Notes: a model not told the origin generated them from the letters alone. A DNA stretch of 64,000 nt from Leptolyngbyaceae cyanobacterium RM1_1_2 (GCA_012032345.1 JAAUQI010000007.1:1-64000); one strand, 5' to 3'. Shown: positions 45,815 through 55,913, counted from the first letter of the stretch. Program-made: numbers and translations.

Positions 45815-47864
45815 TGAAACCACTTTTTCTATCTGCTGTGGCGCTGCTGGGCGCGAGTGCGATCGCCGAGGCCCAGATTCCCACTGAGTCTGGCTATCAG
45901 ATTACTATCAACAGCAATCTGGACGGGGCCATCCAGCCCGATACGGCCCTGACGCTGAGAGAAGCAATCGCGATCGCTAACGGTACCCTCTCCTACGAAA
46001 CCCTGAGTGCGGCAGAGCAGGCGCTGGTGCGACCTTCTGCAGCAGGCGGTAGCCAAGTTAGTTTTGACTTACCCACGGGGCAAACCACAATTGCCCTCAC
46101 CGAGCTGCTGCCCCCGATTATCGCCTCGGACGTGACGCTAGACGGCACTACTCAGCCTGGCTATGGCGACAGCACCCCGCCCCGCGCTCATGTGCCCGTG
46201 CCCGTGCCGATAGTGAGCCTGACGCCTGCCCCAGGCCAGGAAGTCTTTCGGGGCCTGACGATTAGCGGCGATCGCGTGACTGTACGCGGCCTCAGTCTCT
46301 ATGGGTTTACCGCCGCCCCGCGATCGACTCAAACCACCCCCCCCGCCGATATCTTTATCAGCAATGCGCCGCCGCCTGCTGATGCGGGGCTGCTCTCACC
46401 GCCCGTGAGCTTTTTTGACTACGCCCCTGCCGATCTGGCCCCCCAGGATGTGGTAATTGAGCAAAACTGGCTGGGTCTGCCGCCGAGTGGAGATATTCCG
46501 GCTCAAACGTCGGCCTTCGGCGTGTCGGTGTTCAACGCTGTCAACCCAATTATTCGGCAAAACCGAATCGAGTATCACGACGGCAGCGGCATCATTACCA
46601 GCGTGCGAGCAGAGGGACTGCAGGTCACTCAAAACACGATTTTGAGTAACGGTTTAGCTGGGATGCCGGATGCCATTCGGCTAGAGGGCAAAATTGCCGA
46701 CACGACTATTGTGGATAATCTGCTCTGCGGCAACGACGGCAGCGGTATTTTTCTGTTTAAGCCGTCTGGGGCGGCTGATATTCGTGACAATATTATTCAG
46801 TTCAACGGGCGACGCTTTCAGCGAGCTGCTGTTTATCTAATGGGCCAGTCCCATCAGGTCACGGATAATTTCATTGGCTATCAGCCGGGGCCGGGGGTAG
46901 CAGTGACCTCGTTTCCCCGCAGCGATCGCAATATTATTCGCAACAACCGCTTTGCCGCCCTCGACGGTCTAAGCATTGATCTCAACTATGCCCATAATGT
47001 TCAGGTGCAGGACTTTCAGCAGGGCGACGGGCCTAACCCGCTGCGCAACTCTCGCTACCGCCGCGAAGACACAGGCAATGCCGCGATTAATGCGCCGCAG
47101 TTCAGCGCCTATGGGTTTCCGCTGACAGACAACCAGGTTAGTCTCAGCGGCACCGCCGATCCGGGGTCGGAAGTAGACCTGTATCAGGTCACAGAGGTGG
47201 GAGATATTTACAGTCCGCTGGCAAAAATGCTGACCACTGTGGCTGTCACCGCCCAGGGCACGTTTAGCACCGCAGTTGAATTGCCCGCCGGGGCTAAAGT
47301 CAGCGCCATCGCTACCGATCCCAGCTATGGTACCTCCGAACCCGCTGCTGTGACTACAGTTACCGCCGCCGATGGCAGCATCCCAGAGCCGCTACCGGAA
47401 CCGACTACCCTCCCTAGCTGTTTCCCGCCCGTCGTCCAGCAGCCCCCGGCGGTAGAGCCACCCGAACCGCTGCGGCTGAGGGTGCCACGCAATATTCACT
47501 TTGCCCTCGATCGCTCCAACATTAGTGCTGAGAGTGCGACGTGCTAGACCAAATCGCAGCGGTACTGCTGGAATACCCGTTTTTGAGCGTTGAGGTGCAG
47601 GGGCACACCGATCCACGGGCCAGCGTTGCCTATAACCAGGCCCTGAGCGATCGCCGCGCCAGAGCGGCCCGAGATTATCTGCTGCGTCAGGGCGTCACCC
47701 CTGAGCGAATGCGAATTGTGCCTTTAGGTGAAAGCCAGCGGGCTACCACGGGCAGCAGCCGGATTGACTATGCCCGCGATCGCCGGGTCGAGTTCATCTT
47801 TGAAGACACTCGCGGCCTCGACATTATCTTTGAGCGCCAAGAAACCGATCTACAGCCAGAATAG
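45814..47864 (+). CDS. Beta-helix protein with C-terminal OmpA peptidoglycan-binding domain, frameshifted
   Basis: Exported protein with a short signal peptide (LFLSAVALLGASAIAEA). It has a CSLREA-like start (ALTLREAIAIANGTLS), then a right-handed parallel beta-helix (VVIEQNWLG, PIIRQNRIEYHDGSGI, LQVTQNTILSNGLAG, NIIRNNRFAALDGLSIDL) and a bacterial Ig-like region (FPLTDNQVSLSGTADPGSEV). The frame ends early at 47547. One base added near 47540 joins FALDRSNISAESAT to VLDQIAAVLLEYPFLSVEV, an OmpA-C domain with QGHTDPRASVAYNQALSDRR. The OmpA part would anchor it to peptidoglycan beneath the barrel. Coupled to the barrel gene. Confidence 0.82.
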
Positions 47865-47911
47865 CCTGCGTCAGGCTTTATCTATCGTTGCTGCTGCGTG
47901 CAGATTCAAGT

Positions 47912-50485
47912 ATGAAATCTTCATCGTCTAGGTTGAATATGTTTTCTGTTAGATTGCAACCCCGAATGTCTGGCCGTTTGCTGCTAGCAGGAGCAGCCTC
48001 CTGCTGGATGATTTTAGCCAGCAAACCAGCGCTAGCCGCCACCTTTACAGTTAACGGTGCGGGGGGTGGAGCAGACGCTGCTCCAGGGAACGGAGTTTGT
48101 GCGACAGCTACAGGAGTGTGTACACTGCAGGCGGCCATCCAGGAAGCAAACGCGCTGGCAGGAGCCGACAATATCAACTTTGCTGGTGTCACAACCATTA
48201 GCGTTTTAGCGACTCTGCCTGCAATTACCCAGCAACTCACAATTGATGGTGGCAACACAGTCACGATTGACTACACGACTAACAATGTTGCAGGTGCGGG
48301 ATTGAGAATCAACGCTTCGGCTTCAGGTTCGGTCATTCAAAATATTACCGTTACCGGAGCTGGCCCGAATGTTACACCTACTTCTAGCGGAGAGGCAGGT
48401 ACAGGAGCCAATATCTACGCTCTGGGACAGGTCACTATTGACAACGTTACCGTGACAAATAGCCGGGATGGTGCTAACCAAAATGGAGCAGGTATCTTTA
48501 TAGATGGGGCCAACGCTAGTAACTCTATCGTCCGTAACAGCAGGGTAATAAATAACCAAAACGCCGGTATTACGCTTCGTGGTGGGGTTAGCGGCGTTAT
48601 TGTTGAGAACAACCTGTCTCAGGGCAACGGTCAGGATAACAGGGCCGCAGATGGCATCGAGCTAGTAGGTGCTTCCGGTAACACGATTCAAAACAACCAA
48701 ATTCTTGATGCCTCAGGCTATGGCATCGATCTGCGAACAACTCCTAACGACGGAAATACGATCCTAAACAATACCATCAGCCGCAATGGTCAAAATCGTG
48801 GTTTGATTGGTGGCACGACCCAGCTAGCCGGTATCGGTATTCGCAACGGTAGCAGTAATCTCGTTCAGGCAAACACGATTAATAACAATGTCGGTGATGG
48901 TATCGTCGTGCTTGGCACTGCCGGTATCAATAACCTCATCACCCAAAACAGGATTTTTGGCAATGGCGAACTGGGTATTGACCTAGGCGGAGTGGGATCA
49001 TCGGACACTCAGGGGAATGACAGTAATGTCTTTGGCGTTACCCCAAATGATGGAATTTTTTCTACAGGTGACTCCCCCAACGAACGGGTTGACTGGCCCC
49101 TGATTACTAACATCACATTATCGGGTAACACCTTAATCATTCAAGGGGCCGCTTTGAGCGGTGCCAGCCTCGAATTTTTCTTTTCAGACTTAGATCCGAG
49201 TGGCTACGGTGAAGGTCAAGCTCCAGTCACAGCTAGCGGTACACCCATCACAGGAGTAGAAGGCTCCGCTAGTGATTTAGACGGTGGCGGCCCAGTGGAT
49301 GTCAGCTCATCAGGTGCCAACCCTCGCATTAGCGTCGCCACTAATAGCTTTACAGCAGCTCCTTTTAGGTTTGAGTTCACGCTGACGCCCGCTGAACTGG
49401 CAATTATTAACCTAGGAGCTACTGAGATCACAGCTACTGCAACAGTGGGTGGCTCAAACTCACTAGGAGACCTTGGCTCAACCTCAGAATTCGGCGCTTC
49501 CAGACTGGTGGTCTCTGACCCAGATGTGACTGCAACCAAACGCGATAGCAGATTGGTCATTGATAACAATGGTAATGGCGTACTCGATCCAGGCGATCGC
49601 TTAGAATATACCGTTGCAATTACTAACAATGGGCCTAGCGATGCTTTAGATGCCGTCTTCACAGATACGTTGGATGCCATCGCTGATCCACTCCCCAATG
49701 ACAACAATTTGAGCCTTGTAGTCGGCACAGTGACAACCTCTCTTGGCACAGTGACAACGGGCAACACAGCGGGCGATACCAGTATTTCAGTCAACATTGG
49801 CGACATTGCTGCGGTTTCTCCCCCCACTACAGTTACCATCACGTATCAAGCAGACGTTGCTAATCCTCTAAACACAACTGCCAATCAGGTCGTCAATCAG
49901 GGGACGGTCGAGGGCAGTAATTTCAATCGTGTTCGTACTGATGATCCAGACGATCAACCTCCCGCTAGCCCAACAGTTATATCTTTGATTACAGAGAGTA
50001 ATCTGCAGATTCTCAAGCGGATTACTCGCGTTGTTCAGAGTGGAGTAGCGACTGATTTGACTTCTTTTGCAGACGGCAATCCTCCTGCTGGATTTAACGG
50101 CGTGATTGATTTACAAAATCCGCCAGCTCCTCTAACGTCCTTTCCGTTGCTCAGCCCAGGGGATGAAGTTGAATATACGGTTTACTTTATCAACTCAGGC
50201 AGCGGAGAAGCTGCTAACGTTGCAATCTGCGATCCGATTCCAGTTGGGACTACTTATACTGCGGGTAGCCTCCAGCTTGATGATGCCTCTGTTCCACCGT
50301 TGGGTGCAGGCGTGAGTCTAACAGATGCTAGCGATGGTGATGCTGGCGTCTTTTTATCTGCACTAACGCCAAATCTGGCCTGTCCTGGGGGCAATGCCAG
50401 CAGGCAGGGAGCAACTTTCGTAACTGTTGGCACTGTCGGAATTAATCAGGTAGGCTTTGTCCGCTTCCGCACGACTGTCAACTAG
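47912..50485 (+). CDS. Secreted beta-helix (NosD-like) protein with two DUF11 domains
   Basis: 857 aa from ATG 47912, with a signal peptide ending LASKPALAA. A CSLREA-like motif (CTLQAAIQEANALAGADNI) begins a parallel beta-helix to about residue 370 with Asn-rich turns (SIVRNSRVINNQNAGI, TIQNNQILDASGYGIDL, LITQNRIFGNGELGIDL). Two DUF11 domains follow: DPDVTATKRDSRLVIDNN at about 540 and NLQILKRITRVV at about 690, the second ending ANVAICDPIPVGTTYTAGS. Asn/Thr-rich composition differs from its neighbours. It ends four bases from the convergent glycosyltransferase. Likely a surface or extracellular protein. Confidence 0.85.
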   Translation: MKSSSSRLNMFSVRLQPRMSGRLLLAGAASCWMILASKPALAATFTVNGAGGGADAAPGNGVCATATGVCTLQAAIQEANALAGADNINFAGVTTISVLATLPAITQQLTIDGGNTVTIDYTTNNVAGAGLRINASASGSVIQNITVTGAGPNVTPTSSGEAGTGANIYALGQVTIDNVTVTNSRDGANQNGAGIFIDGANASNSIVRNSRVINNQNAGITLRGGVSGVIVENNLSQGNGQDNRAADGIELVGASGNTIQNNQILDASGYGIDLRTTPNDGNTILNNTISRNGQNRGLIGGTTQLAGIGIRNGSSNLVQANTINNNVGDGIVVLGTAGINNLITQNRIFGNGELGIDLGGVGSSDTQGNDSNVFGVTPNDGIFSTGDSPNERVDWPLITNITLSGNTLIIQGAALSGASLEFFFSDLDPSGYGEGQAPVTASGTPITGVEGSASDLDGGGPVDVSSSGANPRISVATNSFTAAPFRFEFTLTPAELAIINLGATEITATATVGGSNSLGDLGSTSEFGASRLVVSDPDVTATKRDSRLVIDNNGNGVLDPGDRLEYTVAITNNGPSDALDAVFTDTLDAIADPLPNDNNLSLVVGTVTTSLGTVTTGNTAGDTSISVNIGDIAAVSPPTTVTITYQADVANPLNTTANQVVNQGTVEGSNFNRVRTDDPDDQPPASPTVISLITESNLQILKRITRVVQSGVATDLTSFADGNPPAGFNGVIDLQNPPAPLTSFPLLSPGDEVEYTVYFINSGSGEAANVAICDPIPVGTTYTAGSLQLDDASVPPLGAGVSLTDASDGDAGVFLSALTPNLACPGGNASRQGATFVTVGTVGINQVGFVRFRTTVN

Positions 50486-50489
50486 CTAA

Positions 50490-51419
50490 CTAAAGTCTTT
50501 CTCGCTCTAGCTTGCCTAACCTCAGCCGTACCCGTTCAATAACTCGTACATATTTGGCAAAAAACATAACTCCGGTGACGCTGAGCTTCTTAATAAAGCC
50601 TGTAAGCCGTGAGTCGCCCAGTATCTTTGGAGTTAGAGCAAAAGGCTCTTTGAGGTCGCTGGCGATCGAATGAAGAAAAGCAGGCCAGTGATCCTGAGGC
50701 AGCTTTTGGCCGTCGGCAAGCTTGTGCCGCCTCAAATCTTCATATCCGTCTGTTACCCGAATCACTTTGCGCTCTAGCTGCTTTAGCGTTTTACGAGCCG
50801 GATGTTGAATACAAGCATTCTCAGCATAAATCTGTGAATAGCCCGCTTTAGCAACCCGCCTGCCCCACTCGTGATCACCCGCTGACTTAAACTCAGCATT
50901 AAAAGGGCCAACGTTATTGATCACCTGCCTGAAGGTAAATAAATTGGCTGTTGCCCCAAAATGCTTTTGTTCGACATAGAACTGCTGCTGCAAAAAATTG
51001 AGGCTATCATATAGCTCTACTGACGTAGGAGCCGTTGGATTCTCAAAAAAGAGATCAATCTTTCCGGCCAATAAACCACAGTTGGGATGGCTCATCAACT
51101 GCTCGGCTCCTTTTTCTAACCAATCCGAATTGGGAATACAGTCAGAATCAGTAAAGGCCAAAATTTCACCCTGGGCTACTGCAATCCCTCGATTACGAGC
51201 TGCATAAGAACCTGGCTTTGCTTCATACACTAGCCTGGCTTGGGCAAACTCTTTAACAACTTCAGCAGTGTTTTCAGCAGAGTTGTTATCTATAACAATG
51301 ACTTCATAAGCTGACCTAGAATATGTTTGTGATTCTAAAGCTAAAAGGCAGCTCTTCAGCCGGATAGAATCGTTGAAGACCGGAATAATGACTGAAATAA
51401 CTGGCTGATCTCGACTCAT
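50490..51419 (-). CDS. Family 2 glycosyltransferase
   Basis: A 309-aa GT-A fold transferase: ISVIIPVFNDSIRLKSCLLAL, VIVIDNNSAENTAEVV, SYAARNRGIAVAQGEILAFTDSDC (the DSD metal site). The acceptor region includes FGATANLFTFRQVINNVGPF and SAGDHEWGRRVAKAGY. A C-terminal basic region may contact the membrane. Probably adds sugars to an extracellular polysaccharide, judging from the HpsE-like neighbours. Last gene of the three-gene minus-strand cluster; eight bases after the next gene. Confidence 0.9.
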   Translation of the reverse strand: MSRDQPVISVIIPVFNDSIRLKSCLLALESQTYSRSAYEVIVIDNNSAENTAEVVKEFAQARLVYEAKPGSYAARNRGIAVAQGEILAFTDSDCIPNSDWLEKGAEQLMSHPNCGLLAGKIDLFFENPTAPTSVELYDSLNFLQQQFYVEQKHFGATANLFTFRQVINNVGPFNAEFKSAGDHEWGRRVAKAGYSQIYAENACIQHPARKTLKQLERKVIRVTDGYEDLRRHKLADGQKLPQDHWPAFLHSIASDLKEPFALTPKILGDSRLTGFIKKLSVTGVMFFAKYVRVIERVRLRLGKLERERL

Positions 51420-51427
51420 ATCACTAT

Positions 51428-52393
51428 CTATAGTTTCTGCTTTAAGAGATGAAAAGGGCTAACTAGAGTACTCCAAAAAAAGTTAAGCTCACAAATGGCA
51501 ACCGTATCAGTGAAAGCAGCTAGTCGATAGGACAGCAGGTGTATAACAATTCGGCGCAGGCTTCCTAAGAAAAGCTTGAGTGCGATCGCAGATTTTTTCC
51601 ACCCTCCTACAACATTGATCGTCCGTAAGTAATAAACGTTGAGACCTGTATGGCGAATTAACTCAATCAGATACTGCCGCTCTAGTCGCCAACCCGGAAT
51701 CCAGTGCTCGATCAACATTGTGGGGCTGTACCAGATCTCCCATCCTGCCTGAGCAATATGCATTAAGGCTTCAAAATCTTCACCCTTTGCACTTAAAGAC
51801 TGATTTATAGGCCCCTGTAGCCACTGCACTTTAGGCACGTTGTCCAACCACACCTGTTTGCGCACAACTAAACCAGCCCCAGCAGGCAAGCTCAACACCT
51901 CTGGGCGGTACTGGTTGGGCTGACTACCGCGCTCTTTGATAGCCAAAAACGATTGAATCCGCTCAAAACCCGGCGGCGGTGCTGTTTCAAACTTACCTAT
52001 AATGCGACTGCCATAAGCGCCTGCCTGCGGATAAGCTTGACCAAATTCAAAGGCGGCAGCTACCCAGCGATCGCCCGGTAAGTTATCGTCATCTAGAAAA
52101 GCAATCAGCACTCCTTGAGCTTCTTGAACAGCCCGAAGTCTGGCAAACACAGCACCCTGCTTTTTTTCTGTGCAGTAGCGCAGAGGCACAGTTTCAAGCC
52201 ATGTTTTCTGAAATTTTCCAACAATAACCGGGGTATCATCGGTACTGTTATTATCGACAATAACAACCTCCCAGCTAAGCAGTTCAGTGTCCTGCTGGAG
52301 CCTGAGTCGCCTTAAAATTTCAGGCAAACAAGGGGCGCTATTGTAGGCGCGAATGGCTACTGTCAAATCAACTGTGGGTGTTTTTGGATCCAC
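51428..52393 (-). CDS. hpsE: HpsE-like family 2 glycosyltransferase
   Basis: A 321-aa GT2 resembling hormogonium-polysaccharide glycosyltransferase HpsE. Signatures: LTVAIRAYNSAPCLPEILRRL, VVIVDNNSTDDTPVIV, FLDDDNLPGDRWV with the DDD metal site, then GAYGSRIIGKFE, LSLPAGAGLVVRKQVW and GEDFEALMHIAQAGWEIWYSP. The C-terminal hydrophobic/basic segment suggests membrane association. The gene resembles the N-terminal half of the next gene (52478-54235), so the two probably arose by duplication. Confidence 0.85.
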   Translation of the reverse strand: MDPKTPTVDLTVAIRAYNSAPCLPEILRRLRLQQDTELLSWEVVIVDNNSTDDTPVIVGKFQKTWLETVPLRYCTEKKQGAVFARLRAVQEAQGVLIAFLDDDNLPGDRWVAAAFEFGQAYPQAGAYGSRIIGKFETAPPPGFERIQSFLAIKERGSQPNQYRPEVLSLPAGAGLVVRKQVWLDNVPKVQWLQGPINQSLSAKGEDFEALMHIAQAGWEIWYSPTMLIEHWIPGWRLERQYLIELIRHTGLNVYYLRTINVVGGWKKSAIALKLFLGSLRRIVIHLLSYRLAAFTDTVAICELNFFWSTLVSPFHLLKQKL

Positions 52394-52477
52394 TGGCTCA
52401 ACCCTTAAACATGCTTGCTACGAAGACTACCCGTTTAGCTTTATACTCACTGCAGGCAAAGCTAAGATTTCATCTAT

Positions 52478-54235
52478 TTAAGCAACTAAATTTAGAACTC
52501 TCAGCGGTTGAGGAACTTCGATAGCATAGCCTTGAGCATAGTCAACACATAAATCTTCAGCTTTTTCAAGTAAAGCTTTATTTTCCACACGTACAGCAAT
52601 AATTTTTAGCGGCATTTTTTGCTCAGACTGTAGCAAAAGCAAGTCTCGATAGGTGGTTTCGAGACCATAGGAATTGATTTTCAAATACTCAACCGAGACA
52701 GACTTAAGCAGTGTCCTTAACTTAGAAAAATTACTGATATTGTCAATGGCTACTGCAAATCCTAATGCTCGAATTTCTTGAATGAACCGAACAGATTGGT
52801 CAAGATCGCCTAACAGCGACGGCTCATCTAGTTCAAAACAGAGCTGATTAACAAGATCAGGCTGGTACCTGGTCAGCTTTGATAAAAACCTAGAGAAGTA
52901 TTCATCGTTTACAGAGGCTGCTGAAAGATTTATAAAATAGACTATTGCCGATTCGCGCCTGTCACTGGCCCAGTCAGAATCCGGGGTGAACAATAGTCGA
53001 GCCACTTCTTCAACTACCCAGCGATCGATTACTTTAGTTAGACTAAAAGAAACGGCAGTGGGCATAAAATCAGTAGCGCTAAAGGTGCTGCGGCTGCTGT
53101 CATCTGTTTGCAATCTTAGCAAAACCTCTACTATGGCAGGCGCTGGCTGACTCTTATCTAAAGCTTTTATAGTTTGAGAAAATAAGCAAAATAGCTGATT
53201 CTCAAATGCGTTAGAAATTCGGTTTAGCCAAAACTCATAGTTGGGCGTATCTTTTTGTCGGATTTGGTTGCTTCTGCGCTCAGATTGATACTTTCTGACC
53301 AAGAAAAACGGACTGAGTAGACTACTGAGCAAATACTCTCTTTCGCATATACGCTCGAAGCGCGATCGCCGCGCGTTAAGAGGCAGTTTTAGATAGTAAA
53401 TCAGCAGCTTTGTGAAATCAAGTAGAACATGCACAATTCCTAGAAAAGGGCGCTGCCAAACAGAATATCTCAACATCCGAATATGGAATCGGCTAAGGCC
53501 AATTCTTCGTAACAGCAGCAGCACATTTTGCTCTTGTAAGCGTTCTTTGGGAATCTGATGGTAGACAATCATGGCTGGATTATGCCAGATCTCCCAGCCA
53601 AACTTTTGAATATGAATTAGGACTTCTAGATCCTCGCTGGCAGTAGCGGTATCAGAACGCTGTCCTAGGTAGTTTAGAAAAAGATGGTCTGGCACAGACT
53701 CAAACCAGGCTTGTTTACGAACAGCTAACCCAGCTCCGGGGGGTAAAACTCTCTGGCTAGCATAATACTGATGTGGATCTTCGCCTCGGTTAACTATCGC
53801 CAGAAAGGGAGCAATCTTTTGGGTTATTTGCTGAGTCGGTTCTACTTCAAAACAGCCGTAGATGCGACTGCCAAAGGCCCCTGCCCGAGGATGAGCAATT
53901 GCAAACTGGTAAACCTGCTCAACCCAGTCCTCTGCAGGCAGGTTGTCGTCGTCTAAAAAGGCAACAATATCTCCCTGAGCCGCTTCAATAGCTTTTTGTC
54001 TGGCAAAAGCCGCTCCTTGCTTAGCTGCAAAGTGATACTTCAGGGAATTTTCAGTAGGCCAGTTTTGCTGGTACTGACGAGTTAATTTAGCAGTGGCGTC
54101 TGTACTGTTGTTGTCTACAACTAGTACTTCCCAGGTGATTTCTTCTAAATTTGTCTGTTTGATCAGACATTCTAAAACCTGGGGCAAACGCTGTTCACCG
54201 TTGTAGGTAGGAATCGCAACTGTAATAAATGTCAT
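52478..54235 (-). CDS. HpsE-like glycosyltransferase fused to an EAL domain
   Basis: 585 aa. Residues 1-320 are an HpsE-like GT2 (ITVAIPTYNGEQRLPQVLECL, FLDDDNLP with Asp95-97, LPPGAGLAVRKQAWF, SEDLEVLIHIQKFGWEIW). Residues about 345-585 form an EAL domain: EVL at 370-372 in place of EAL, Asn436 (FINLSAA), Glu468 (CFELDE), Asp498-Asn499 where active enzymes have Asp-Asp, Lys519 (LKIN), Glu551 and Gln568 (QGY). So nearly all c-di-GMP-binding residues are kept, but the second-metal Asp is Asn. It likely binds c-di-GMP, perhaps with weak or no hydrolysis, and could gate sugar transfer. First gene of the minus-strand cluster. Confidence 0.88.
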   Translation of the reverse strand: MTFITVAIPTYNGEQRLPQVLECLIKQTNLEEITWEVLVVDNNSTDATAKLTRQYQQNWPTENSLKYHFAAKQGAAFARQKAIEAAQGDIVAFLDDDNLPAEDWVEQVYQFAIAHPRAGAFGSRIYGCFEVEPTQQITQKIAPFLAIVNRGEDPHQYYASQRVLPPGAGLAVRKQAWFESVPDHLFLNYLGQRSDTATASEDLEVLIHIQKFGWEIWHNPAMIVYHQIPKERLQEQNVLLLLRRIGLSRFHIRMLRYSVWQRPFLGIVHVLLDFTKLLIYYLKLPLNARRSRFERICEREYLLSSLLSPFFLVRKYQSERRSNQIRQKDTPNYEFWLNRISNAFENQLFCLFSQTIKALDKSQPAPAIVEVLLRLQTDDSSRSTFSATDFMPTAVSFSLTKVIDRWVVEEVARLLFTPDSDWASDRRESAIVYFINLSAASVNDEYFSRFLSKLTRYQPDLVNQLCFELDEPSLLGDLDQSVRFIQEIRALGFAVAIDNISNFSKLRTLLKSVSVEYLKINSYGLETTYRDLLLLQSEQKMPLKIIAVRVENKALLEKAEDLCVDYAQGYAIEVPQPLRVLNLVA

Positions 54236-54582
54236 GAAAACAAGCCACAGCTTATCTGGCTCTAGTTTCTACTGCAGATTACGCCGAGACCTAAGGAATA
54301 AAAAAAAATCAAATAGTAGCTCTAAAGATTAGGAGCGCACTGAGGCGACAAAATTAGTTTGCTGAGCAAAGTAGCGATACACCCATACTTTTGAGTATAA
54401 AGTATTCTTCCTAACCCCGTAGGAATTTCTCATAAGTCTATTAATTCAGCCTAGGTTACCAAGCGGGCCTCCTGCCACTAGACAGCAGTAGCTTCAACTA
54501 ACCTTCATGCCGTAGCAAAATCAGGGCCGTCAGCAAAAATCGCTGTCTTCTCCTCCTGACTATGGGGAAATCTAAAGATTGT
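54236..54582. other. Intergenic region upstream of the GT-EAL gene
   Basis: About 350 AT-rich bases between two minus-strand genes, including an A-rich stretch at 54300-54309. It should contain the promoter of the glycosyltransferase cluster. No RNA gene or repeat seen. Confidence 0.6.
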
Positions 54583-55890
54583 CTATTTGGCTGCGTTTCC
54601 GGTGGCAGTGGGTTGATAAGTAGCTCTTAAGGCGTAAGGCCGTCCGTCACGGATGATAATAGGGAGCGAGGCGGATTTGAGCGACTCGGTAGCTGATGCC
54701 TGAGCAAGAGGCTGTAAAGTGAAGGTAACGGCTGTTGTTGAGTCTCTGCTAGGGGCTGCTAATACCTGAGCTAGCTGCGCTTGTTCTTGTAATGTTTGGG
54801 TAGAGGAGACAAGTCCACTCAGGCCGTTGACAAGATTGCGGATATTAAGGCGAAATGCAGGGTCTCCGGTAAGCTCATCAACGTCTGCCATCACTTTTTC
54901 AGCACTCTGAAAAACATTGCGGGCAGACTCTAAGGTTTGCTGCAGCATCACAAGATTTTCAGTAGTGTTAAAAGCTTCGCTAATGCTGCGCAAATTCGCC
55001 GAGGTTTCAGCAGCGTTGGCGGAAAGTATTTCTAAATTTCTGACCAGTTCCCCGTCTTCAACCACGGGCGCTGCTGAGTTAACCAGGTTGAGCAGGCGAT
55101 CGCTGCCAGCATTGAGGTTGTTGAGAGTTGTAACAACGCTGGCTCTGTTGGCAGCAATCAGATTGCCCGCCTCAGCCGCCGTCAGCTCAATCTGACGGGC
55201 AGCAGCCTCAGCCGCGATCGCAGCACTGTTAGCCGTTGCCAGCGTTCGCTGGGTCGTCCCAGCGACTGGAGCAACTTCCTGTCTGACTTCACGGGTCAGC
55301 TCAGTCAGCTCACCGCTGAGGTCAACCACGTTGCGTGTGATCACAGACGTATTCTTCACCAGTACTTTAACTTCTTCAATCAGTTCTGGATCGGAGAGCG
55401 CAGAAGCAATCTTATCAGCCGAGCGAATCAGGGTGTCATAGCTAAGGCCAGGGGTGCTGGGTAAGCGATCGCCGTCACAGACAATAATGCTGCTGTTGCA
55501 GTCATCGCCAAAAGGAGTCAGCGCCAGAGCTGATTCTGGTAAAGCTGTCTGAGGAATAATCGCAACTGTAGTTTCTCCAATTAGACCCGACTGATTTGTT
55601 TGAACAACTGACTCAACGGGAATTAGCAGATCAGGTTCACTGACTTCAATCTTGACCCCCACCTCATTCGTGCCAGGCTCGATGTCTACAATTCGGCCAA
55701 TAGCAACACCGCGATAGCTAACAACTGTGCCGATTTGGATACCATCGGTATTTTCCAGCCTGGTTAGAATTTGATAGCTGCGCTGCCCTGGATTAAATCC
55801 TCTCAGCCAGAGTACTAACACACCGAATAAGCCAACTCCCAACAAGATCAGTAGACCTACTGATCCTTCTCGAATGGTGCGTGTCCGCAT
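54583..55890 (-). CDS. MCE/MlaD-family lipid transport protein
   Basis: A 435-aa inner-membrane-anchored periplasmic protein. One N-terminal helix (GLLILLGVGLFGVLVLWL), an MCE domain at about 38-120 (SYQILTRLENTDGIQIGTVVSY, RGVAIGRIVDIEPG, QSGLIGETTVAIIP), then a long helical Ala/Leu-rich region that in MCE proteins forms a tube. MCE systems move lipids between membranes; the Synechocystis counterpart works with an ABC ATPase and permease. The ATPase gene lies just upstream; no permease is in the window. Confidence 0.9.
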   Translation of the reverse strand: MRTRTIREGSVGLLILLGVGLFGVLVLWLRGFNPGQRSYQILTRLENTDGIQIGTVVSYRGVAIGRIVDIEPGTNEVGVKIEVSEPDLLIPVESVVQTNQSGLIGETTVAIIPQTALPESALALTPFGDDCNSSIIVCDGDRLPSTPGLSYDTLIRSADKIASALSDPELIEEVKVLVKNTSVITRNVVDLSGELTELTREVRQEVAPVAGTTQRTLATANSAAIAAEAAARQIELTAAEAGNLIAANRASVVTTLNNLNAGSDRLLNLVNSAAPVVEDGELVRNLEILSANAAETSANLRSISEAFNTTENLVMLQQTLESARNVFQSAEKVMADVDELTGDPAFRLNIRNLVNGLSGLVSSTQTLQEQAQLAQVLAAPSRDSTTAVTFTLQPLAQASATESLKSASLPIIIRDGRPYALRATYQPTATGNAAK

Positions 55891-55913
55891 AGTTTCTCCT
55901 GAGTCACTTTTGC

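Noticed and set aside
49216-49842. A 208-codon open frame on the minus strand
   Set aside because: It is antisense to the beta-helix/DUF11 gene, Ser/Val-rich without domain features, and explained by the repetitive codons of the real gene.
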